From the NCBI GenBank assembly GCA_032622095.1, contig CP136062.1, positions 226,808,578-226,872,577 on the forward strand: a stretch of DNA of 64,000 nt, read 5' to 3'. The stretch's first letter is position 1. Each line of letters opens with the position of its first letter. Positions 55,264 through 64,000 of the stretch are shown in pieces. The stretch comes from Siphonodentalium dalli. Its lineage: Eukaryota; Mollusca; Scaphopoda; Gadilida; Siphonodentaliidae. The notes beneath the pieces are model-generated. The model made no database searches. It had not been told where the DNA came from and was given only the letters and a program-made list of their open reading frames with translations. The position numbers and the translations under genes were made by a program.

Positions 55264-57233
55264 GTAAGTACGACTTATATATTGATAACTATAGAGGGTC
55301 TCTGTGGGGGGGGGGGGTGAATTTCCCATTGGACCCCCCCCCGCCCTAAGTCCGTAAAAATTATATCTACATTCCTCTTGGGCTGCAATAGTCCAACATC
55401 CACTATGCCCAACTGGTTGCAACTCCAGTCTAAAAAGTGACAAAAAGTAGGAAAATATTCTAAAATCAACACATTTCACAGTAAATACTGGTTGGAATAT
55501 CAAATTATCACAACAAATCCCACCTACTTTTGGTCTGAAATGTCTGTTGTTGTGTCAGGCATGAAGGCCGTAGGCCTTACATCACGTCTGAAGTCCACAC
55601 ATGTGTGGACAGGTCACCAGAACAAAACTTGATTCCAATAATACTTAATCCTCAGATCAAAATTGGACCTCATCCCCAATTGGGCAGCTGTAGCGTTGTT
55701 ATGAAATCACGCACCCCTTGGTCCTATCTAGCATAACGTGGTCCCCTCGATCGCAACCAACAACAGCAGTCGGAACTCAATGAGAAATATGCCAATTTTC
55801 ATCAGAAACGTCATTCAGACATTTTACAACGGGTGGATATCTGCTCAGCCAGATCTTATAGTTTCAACAGAATTGAGTATCAATGCAAGGAATGCAGCGC
55901 AAGCTAAAACAAGAACAAACAAACAAGTACAGGCGATTTCTCAGCGCTGTTTGAAAATTGGAGAAATTGATTGATTGATGTATTGCAAAGTCACAGATAA
56001 CAGTAAAGAGATATGGTTTATTATACAGTAATAGCCGATAAACTTAACAAGTAGGATAATTACATGTGTTCAACTATAAAAATAAATATATATTTACAAT
56101 TCCGCTCATATGGATTAGGACACCTTCTTAAAGACACACCTTAGAAATACACAGCCATTTCACGAGGCTTATATTTTTCTAGATCGCGGGTATAGATTTT
56201 GGAGAAATTGTCACGTGGCTTCCAGTTAGCAACCGTGTGGAGATTGCAAAAAAAAAAACCCCGCGGAATTGGAAATGAAGCATCGCGATAAAAATGAAAG
56301 TAACTACTTCACAACTTACGAAGAATTCACATGTGATTTAAGTCTATTAATTTCATTTAGACCAATTTCGTTGGTCAGCTTAATGAAAACGAAAAATGAA
56401 GAAGTCATGACGATAATCCAGACAAGATTTTACAATCCACGACACGTCTTGTCAATTTGGCATGTCGTCATCGTGACCATGCACTGCATGATGTTACATA
56501 AATTATTCTTAGCGTTATGTCGCCGAAAAAAGGTAAATTTGAGGCACATCATGTGTGGTTGCTCCACTACGTGTCACGTACGATTCATATTATTCTAGCC
56601 ATTGATATTCACATTAATGTTTGAGGTAGATGCTCGCTCTTTTTCCATGCACACAATGATCTAGGCTTTAGTTACATCAAGACAAGTTTATTTATTTCAA
56701 TTTTACATTTCTCGAAGCTTCTTTCAGAAGGGTGTCCGCGGAAGGAATTTTTTAACCCCACCATCCTAAGCTTATGCAACATGCCATAGCTTAATATCAT
56801 CTCAACGAAGGCCCATATGAGGCCACAGTAACATAAATATGGTGTTTTTGCTGTTATAAATTTTTATAATATGTTTTAAACTGTTACAAATGTCAAGTAA
56901 GGCCATAAAAGGTCTTTAGTGCAAAAATTGCATGAGGTTGTAAAAAACGCGTTTTTTGCCCCTCTGGCCACTCACCCACCCCGGCATACCTTCCTGCAAA
57001 TTTTTTATTACCCCCCCCCCCTTGAGCATGGGGCAAATGTTTATGGTTCGAATGAACATGGTGAAATTTACCAGCTTCTCAAGCTAAGTGCTCCCCCAGC
57101 GTCATGATCCATAATGTCTAATGTCAGTGTCCCTCCGCTTCCACTCGACAGCACAAATCTGTCATCGTCTCTAATTACTTTGATTTGGGTCGTTTATATT
57201 CTACCATATTTTGTCCACAAGGTTTGTTATGCT
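55264..57233. other. Presumed intron 1 of the second gene, relics only
   Basis: A poly-G/poly-C pair at 55306-55345 with GGAATATCAAATT-like words resembles the hAT-like relics. A single right end of the poly-G family lies at about 56960-57040 (CACCCACCCCGGCATACC then a C run). Open frames of 78 and 109 codons (55738, 56269) show no known domain. No matching exon 2 was found. Confidence 0.4.
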
Positions 57234-57369
57234 TTATTCACCCCCGTGTACGTGGTATCGCCAAAACCGAGGGTATCGCCAAAACCGAGAATATGGGAAA
57301 GTCATTTTCACGTATATGATAAGGGGATATGTTTGTTTCTCATCGTAATACAGACATTGAGCATCGTAT

Positions 57370-57681
57370 GTGTATGTCCACACGAAGCAGGAGTATTTAT
57401 CCACTAGTTGTCATTTAGTTTTCCCAGATCAGACCATTAATTTTCTTTTGGCGAATTTTTTCAATGGTGTTTTTGCTTTTTCTAACTCAAGTTTTCGAGA
57501 ACATCCATTCACTAGTATAGTTCCTGGACTCCCACGCTTCCAAAACAAATGCCGGTATATAGTTGAATCTGTCAATGAAGCATACGATTTGACAGAATTT
57601 AAAAAATCCCTGTCGTTCTCAATATCCGCGCGATATGAAGGGACCACTGTCACTCCAGAAAGATGCGAACGGCACAGATGA
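57370..57681 (+). other. Open frame in the left arm, unknown product
   Basis: A 103-codon frame including VPGLPRFQNKCRYIVESVNE and SISARYEGTTV. The right arm has the same frame with about ten differences and no stop codons. The frame could be preserved by selection or simply by arm homogenisation. I recognise no domain, so no function is proposed. Confidence 0.35.
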
Positions 57682-59180
57682 AGATGCGCCATCAAACGCC
57701 GAGTTTCTGTGCAGTAAATATGCGTATTACTTAAGGAGTTCTGATGAGTTTTCGAGTGTTTTTATGTGTATCTGAGACTGATAAATTGGACTGCGAATGT
57801 CATCTGAAATATGAATCCATAACATATTCGAAATATTGTGTGCATATATATTATGAATGTGTTTCAATTGAAATTAATTGAACATTCATCTCAGCATTCA
57901 GATTTGCGATCTCAAGAACGTGAATGAATGATAACGCGATACCTTTATCACACGAACGTGAATGCTGCCGTTTCGCATGCATGCAGCTAATCGGTTATTC
58001 GTTTAGTATTAACATGCTTGGAGTTTGTATATAGACAACACATGCCAGACGACACGGTACGGCGTATCAACGATTTGTTATAATCATGTTTATTTTACGG
58101 ACTTTATGACTCGTTCCCACTCGAGTAGACCGTTCCGTGACAATGAAACCGAATCATCTTATCGAATATGCATATATCGTATTGCTCCAAATTATGCAAT
58201 TCTGGCTTTTTAAGAGTCATCAGATAATATTGTAACGATTCTATGTTAACCTTAAACATCCGTACATGTATCATCACAATGTGCTATGTGTGGCACACGT
58301 GTGTGCCTTCTTATCTGGATGTCGATGGGCCTCTGTACTGTGTCTATGTAGCACATGTAGTCAGCTTACCAACCTATAACACCATGTTTAAACAAACTCA
58401 AACCAGACCATGCGGTTTTGATAAATAACGTATCTTCCTCAGATGAAGTCCATTTTTCTCTGTTGAATGGTTTGACAGAGGTTAAGACTCCGCCCCAACA
58501 AAACAAATACTCTCCCCGAAGACAAATAAATTTATGATGAATGACACGTTATACTCATCATCGGGCCTCGTGAAAGTTTGCACGAGTGGAGCTATGATCA
58601 CAACAATTATCTCTGTCTGTGAACAAAGCAAAAACAGCCAGTCCGCATAAAATCATAATAAAATTATAATTGATCCCTTAATCAGTCAATTCGTCCGGTC
58701 CCCTTGTGTGTTGCGCGGATATTTTGTGGCATCTCGAATTTAGTATTATGAAATACCATGTCTGAATCAGATGCGCCATTGGAAATTGTGCCCATAGACG
58801 AAGCGTTAGGGAAAGTCAGATGCGACTTGACGCTGAACATCCATAACAATTTTGGTTAGAACCATAAACCAAACTCAGGACGGAGATAAGATTCATTTCG
58901 GTTAAACATACATATCAATTACAGTATATGCAACCTATACGATAACATAATGAAGTCTTGTGTAAATATTATGCTGAGATGGATGTTCAATTAATTTCAA
59001 TTGAAACACATTCATAATATATATGCACACAATATTTCGAATATGTTATGGATTCATATTTCAGATGACATTCGCAGTCCAATTGATCAGTCTCAGATAC
59101 ACATAAAAACACTCATCATGCAGAACTCCTTAAGTAATACGCATATTTACTGCCCAGAAACTCCGCGTTTGGTCGCATCT

Positions 59181-59492
59181 TCATCTGTGCCGTTCGCATC
59201 TTTCTGGACCGACAGTGGTCCCTTCATATCGCGCGAATATTGAGAACGACAAGGATTTTTTAAATTCTGTCAAATCGTATGCTTCATTGACAGATTCAAC
59301 TATATACCGACATTTGTTTTGGAAGCGATGGAGTCCAGGAACTATACTAGTGAATGGATGTTCTCGAAAATTTGAGTGAGCAAAAGCAAAAACACCATTG
59401 AAAAAATTCGCCAAAAAAAAAATAATGGTATGATCTGGGAAAACTAAATGACAACTAGTGGATAAATACTCCTGCTTCGTGTGGACATACAC
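59181..59492 (-). other. Open frame in the right arm, mirror of 57370-57681
   Basis: Same 103 codons as in the left arm, with scattered substitutions (GLHRF for GLPRF, SIFAR for SISAR). Confidence 0.35.
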
Positions 59493-59628
59493 ATACGATG
59501 CTCGATATCTGTATTACGATGAGAAACAAACATATCCCCATATCATATACGTGAAAATGACTTTCCCATATTCTCGGTTTTGGCGATACCCTCGGTTTTG
59601 GCGATACCACGTTCACGGGGGTGTTATT

Positions 59629-60140
59629 GGGTTTTAAAACTGCGATGTGGGGGAATTCTTGGTTTGCATACAATATGAATATTTTATTATTTTTACGATT
59701 GACCTAATTACCACGAACTAACTTGCAGGGTCTATAAAATCGACGAACATTTACGCACGGAGTGTAATTAATCATAATGATAATCCCACAAAATAACCCC
59801 GCAGGCTATATAAGAGCTACGCTTCGATTGGTCCCGCAGGCGTAGAGCTACGCTTCGATTGGTAACGCGCGTCAAAACGTCACCGCGCAGCCAGGAGTCG
59901 TGCAATCGAGATCAACCGAGATCTTGTTTACTTTGGATCGACCAACGCGAAATTGTCGTGCGCTGCCCCGAGTAACTCCAATGGAACGTACCCAGATATT
60001 TGATAACTGACAAACTTCATGATATTTAATGCCCATAACACAGTCATGCTATTCGTGTAGTGTCTTTTAAATATATTGGTGGATTAAATTACAATGATAA
60101 ACCTACCCCGTGTCATTGGTTGAAGATATTCTCCCAGCCC
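59629..60140. other. Spacer with a subterminal inverted pair
   Basis: ACGTCACCGCGCAGCCA (59878-59894) is the inverse of TGGCTGCGCGGTGACGT (60469-60485). The pair encloses the hairpin at 60141-60279, so 59878-60485 may be a degenerate element. GAGCTACGCTTCGATTGGT occurs twice at 59814-59862. Confidence 0.4.
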
Positions 60141-60279
60141 CGGTTCCGTGGTTTTAGTGCTACTGGTCAAAGTTTTGGAATAGCATTTCCATATATGAAG
60201 CTTTTGAATTATTCACGACTTCCATATATGAAATGCTACTCCAAAAAAATGACCTATAGCGCTAAAACCACGGAACCGT
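60141..60279. repeat. 139-bp hairpin
   Basis: Arms CGGTTCCGTGGTTTTAGTGC and inverse, inner GGAATAGCATTTCCATATAT pairing. Confidence 0.82.
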
Positions 60280-60485
60280 ACCTGGTGGAATATGTGGATC
60301 CAATATGGCCGCGAGTTGGTGACAGGGCGTATTAGGTGATATCTCCTTTTTTCAAATAATTATCTTGGAACGTTCCTTTTGGTTACCCGTAACAGCACCA
60401 GAACAACGTCCTGTCCATATATAATCTATTGTAAATAACGTTTGGGTTGACTCGATTACGCTACGCTTGGCTGCGCGGTGACGTA

Positions 60486-61204
60486 TGTTGTCAATCACAT
60501 CCTAATGAAAATGAATTTGACTCCAGTCATCAATCATTTTCATTATAATTGCCATTTTTTTTGCATCGTTCATAGAGCACACATGTGTATTTTGCACTAA
60601 TCCATGGCTCAAATTTATTCATTTGTTGCATATATTCTGTTGAATTTAAAAGGAGATGGCCCCATAAATGGCCGGATTTAGTGTACAATACCCCTTTAAT
60701 GTCGATAATTAGACCCAAATCCCCATATTAATCGATATATATTATCCATACTAACTACCAAATTACACATATACTTAAGAAATTGATGTTGATTTCCTTG
60801 CGTTCCATATAGAGTATGGATGAAAGTTGGTCTGAAATTTTGTGTGGAACGCAAAAAATCAACTGTCTTCACTTATATTTTTACACTCTAGAGTCAACTG
60901 GCAGACTATATGGGCATTTAACGCCCATTTCCTACGTTATTCTCGTACTTCGTTGCAATTTGCGTCTGCACAATATAGAAAGAATTATAGCTGGGTTCTG
61001 CGTGCGATGTCACGTAACCTAGTTTCGACCGACCTACGTCCTGCATTGCTGTTCCACAGCGCGAATGTGTGAGTGTATGTATACATATTAGGTTCAAACC
61101 AGTCATGTAAATACATAACCGTGTAATTAGTTACACGTTGAGTCTCATGCAGATTGTTGAACATTATTTGAGGCTTATATAAGCATTCAACTCCACCGAT
61201 TGAG
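60486..61204. other. Nothing recognised
   Basis: AT-rich with short open frames. No supported feature. Confidence 0.3.
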
Positions 61205-62070
61205 CCCAAACTTCCTATCTAAGGGTAAAAAGCAACGGGAATGGTCATCGGACCATTCGCGAGCCCGTGCAACCAATCCTTCACCCTTCAACTGCCACCG
61301 CAATGGGGATTGATGGGTTAATCGCGTGATAATTAATGAGCGTTTGTATATGACGCGTCGCTATTAAAGAGCGTTTGTTTACAATATCAACGCAACGTTA
61401 TCGCTCGAAATTTAGCATCGAAAAAATTTAATTTCTTCCATCTAAAACATAATTACGTGTTGGACTCTGTCATTTTAAGAATATATAAGTATTACACGCA
61501 GACACACGAAGTCTCAGCTTAAAATTTTGTAAAATAAGAGTTTTATCGACATAAATAGATTTGAATGGGAAATCCTAAGTTAATAAATTTTAGGGCCCTG
61601 CGAGTGTTTTCTGAGCTGCTACATATTGGGCACCAGGGTCCATATTTGACAAATTCCACCTGATATCTTTTGCTTTTGGAAACTGGGGATATCTAATTAT
61701 TTCCTATTTAGGGCTGCTAAGGGACGGGGAAGATTTTCTTGACCTTGAAACGGGTACCCACAAATGACCTTGGGCGATATCTCGGTCGTCAGCGGTGACA
61801 TCGACGTGAAATTTGTTATGTATGGTCAACTCGAGACGGGGAATATTTTTGTCGGGTTATATGATATGCCTGTACGAGGTTACCTTGAAAAAACTAAAAT
61901 TAATGGATCGATCAAAGCCATGGGACCAATGCCGCCAGTGGCGGGCTAATCTGCTAGTCTAATCTAATATATATTTTGGGACTTCTGTCTGTCTGTTTGT
62001 TAGTTATCGCCGGGAAAACTGCCGGACGGATTTCGACCAAACTTCCTATCTAAGGGTAAAATCCAGATGA
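61205..62070 (-). repeat. Reverse-oriented relic of the (CAGA)n-tailed repeat family
   Basis: TAATATATATTTTGGGACTT followed by CTGTCTGTCTG (61967-61999) is the inverse of the tail at 20890-20940 and related arrays. AAACTTCCTATCTAAGGGTA occurs at about 61208 and 62039. Blocks with CGACCTTGAAACGGG-like words lie between. Confidence 0.45.
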
Positions 62071-62126
62071 AGTGTCCACTCATTTTCTTCCTTATTATGT
62101 CCTCAAATTTTAAGCTATGTTAACCA

Positions 62127-62230
62127 GGGGGGGGGGGGGGTCGGAAAAAAATTCCAGGCACATATGATGGTGTGGGTGGGTGTCTCTTGGGTCCAAAAAA
62201 CAGTTTTTTTCCATATGCCAATGTTTTTTT
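62127..62230. mobile_element. Single poly-G end of the 42548 family
   Basis: A G run, then TCGGAAAAAAATTCCAGGCA and GGGTGGGTG, matches the end of the element at 42548-43088. No second end or duplication was found. Confidence 0.5.
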
Positions 62231-62981
62231 CCATTCCTGCTATTGAGTCTTATTTTGATGTGTTTTGAACAGAAACAGGTCATATATAGTTAATACTAAT
62301 GCTATACTACATATAGAGGTTATCAGAAGTTGGATCAGTTGCACAATGGCCAACAATAACCCAAATTCAACTTGATAGAACTAGACACTGCGCTATTGGA
62401 AAAATAAAATTTAATCAGGATTCCATCTACTGATACAACAAAATAAGAATAACTATGCAGAACTCAGCTGAAAATAAGCAATAAAATGAAAGCACACTTG
62501 ACCATATGTGACATGGAAATAAAGATATAAAAAAAATAAAAAATAATGGAATAAAATAGTCTTTTGACAACGTAAAACATAAAATCTTAACAAATAAATT
62601 GAAGTCCAGCCGGGCCAGCTTGAACAATTTCACATTGTTTTCCATGTTAATGTGGATCAGCTTGTAATGTTAATCACAGTAACGAAGATTTTATCGTCAC
62701 TGATATCGTGAGCAAAAAAGAAGTGAAATTGGGCTATCCATCCATATTATTCCCAATTATTACGAAGCCTATTACTTCAGGCAGTGGATACCAGCCTGCC
62801 ATTACACGCTATAACATGTTTCCTCAGTTCTGGTTTCGGAGATGCCCCAAGAAGAGTCACGCATGTATATCATGGTTATGTTTGGTATTAGCATTATTCT
62901 TCAAACTGGGATGAACGGTTGTATTTCCATATGTTTTGATAAACAATTTGATTCCAGCAATACAGCAATGCCCTAATTAAA
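62231..62981. other. Nothing recognised
   Basis: AT-rich, short frames only. Confidence 0.3.
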
Positions 62982-63079
62982 CGACTCCATAACCACAGCA
63001 GAATAATGGGTAAATTTTCAGGATTTAGTCGGAAATTATAATTAAATTACCCATTATTCTGCTGTGGTTATGGAGTCGA
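62982..63079. repeat. 97-bp hairpin with CCATAACCACAGCAGAATAA arms
   Basis: Arms CGACTCCATAACCACAGCAG and inverse surround GATTTAGTCGGAAATTATAA. One arm is also found near 44728. Confidence 0.82.
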
Positions 63080-63194
63080 CGAGGCGCTATACGTCAGTTT
63101 GATGCAAATTATATAGAGAAATTCTTGGCAAATGTATACAAATGTATGCATTGTTGTGAAGCTAGCGCTTTAGGGCAAAATTGGAACTTCCCAT

Positions 63195-63600
63195 TCCAAG
63201 ATTGCCACCAAAATGGCAACCGGACGTTGAAAATGTGACTATTTTCACTAATATTTTCTAGATTAGTTTCTACTGTTTGCAACTGGTTGAGAATTGGGAC
63301 TTTATTTTGTATTTTTCATGTTAACTGATCATTGGAGTAATGAAATATGCCATTACGTGGGCCCCAGGCCCTTTTGATCCCTCAAAAAGTGTTTACAGAA
63401 CGTTGTATAAAATTTCACCAAAAATCACCATTGGGAGTCTAGTCATATCTCAAAAATAAATGAACAGCACTGTGCAATGTAAGTGAGGCATAACTTTAGT
63501 TATGCATATTCCAACTCAATGGAACCAAAATTGTCACTTTGACTCAAAATGACCGCCATGATGGCGGCCAAATTATGGAAAATGGTAGATATTGCCCCAG
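63195..63600. repeat. Diverged ATGGCGGCC repeat units
   Basis: CCAAGATTGCCACCAAAATG (63208) and CCGCCATGATGGCGGCCAAA (63552) match the repeat field at 44941-45890. Confidence 0.5.
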
Positions 63601-63906
63601 CGCGTCTTGCAATCACTTACAAGTTGTGATTGATGAATACAATCGCATAATATGCCTTCACTACATACATTGAATACTAAAACTGATGATGCACATTGTT
63701 TAATAGTTACTATTGTAACAACTGACATTACCAGAAAAATTGCATTCTTCTCTCACAAGCGTGACATCATAATCGGCAAAAAATAACTTTTCAGGTTTGG
63801 ATCATTTTTTCAAGTAAAATGGAACTATCATTTGTAATAACGGTAAATTGCACATATATCCCGAAATTATTCTCTGCTGTTCCGAAAACGTAGCAAATTG
63901 TGACTT

Positions 63907-64000
63907 AGGCTGCGGACACACGTACCACAGTAGCGATGGCATAGTAGGTATGACAATTTATTATGGTGGAGTTTGGTGACAATAGGCAGTCATAATTAAT
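63907..64000. mobile_element. PIF/Harbinger-like element, cut by the window end
   Basis: TTA precedes GGCTGCGGACACACGTACCA, and the sequence follows the left arm of the element at 32516 until the window edge. Confidence 0.75.

Larger units (their letters stand above)
57239..59623. mobile_element. 2.4 kb element with about 655-bp terminal inverted repeats and 5-bp TSD
   Basis: The left arm (57239-57897) and right arm (58971-59623) are nearly identical in inverse orientation. Ends are CACCCCCGTG and CACGGGGGTG. TTATT flanks both sides (57234-57238, 59624-59628). Each arm starts with a doubled GGTATCGCCAAAACCGAG. Each arm keeps a matching open frame of about 103 codons (57370-57681 plus strand, 59492-59181 minus strand). 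The centre (57898-58970) has no recognisable gene. Superfamily unknown. Confidence 0.88.

Noticed and set aside
56269-56598. 109-codon frame after the paralogous exon
   Set aside because: No family match and no ShKT or protease signature, so it cannot be exon 2 of that gene.

Overview
The window is eukaryotic and intron-rich. It is AT-rich, packed with short hairpin and inverted-repeat transposable elements, non-LTR retrotransposon remains and minisatellites, and one split gene covers half of it. Introns are GT-AG. The mixture of non-LTR, piggyBac-like, hAT-like, PIF/Harbinger-like and tRNA-SINE elements fits an animal, probably a marine invertebrate. I cannot name the phylum from the sequence alone.

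The only host gene that can be rebuilt runs on the + strand from 11971 to 43387 in seven exons (11971-12187, about 18146-18340, 29417-29603, 34784-34890, 37202-37351, 37678-37856, 43229-43387). Every phase closes and the exons sum to 1194 nt (397 aa). It encodes a secreted protein: signal peptide, Tyr-rich stretch, ShKT-like six-Cys module, Thr-rich linker, and a chymotrypsin-fold domain. All three catalytic positions appear replaced (His to Glu, Asp to Gly, Ser to Ile), so it is a pseudo-protease. A paralogous first exon lies at 55047-55263, so this is the edge of a tandem family. No later exons of that second copy were found before the window ends.

Layout: 1-11.9 kb holds a TTAA-flanked MITE, a foldback element, two LINE relics and a 2.2 kb terminal-inverted-repeat element with an 11-bp minisatellite. 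12-43 kb is the gene, whose introns carry nearly all the mobile DNA, including an intact 1167-aa LINE in intron 6. 43.4-55 kb holds MITEs, a diverged ATGGCGGCC repeat field, a large imperfect inverted repeat, a 122-bp repeat array, a GC-rich 143-bp satellite with higher-order structure, and a LINE fragment with a 14-bp target-site duplication. 55-64 kb starts with the paralogous exon, followed by a 2.4 kb element with 650-bp inverted arms and then relics.

A recurring theme is long near-perfect hairpins. One 69-bp palindrome occurs eight times in at least two different element contexts. The 122-bp arrays with (CAGA)n tails sit next to hairpin-ended elements at several junctions, which suggests one composite (possibly Helentron-like) family.
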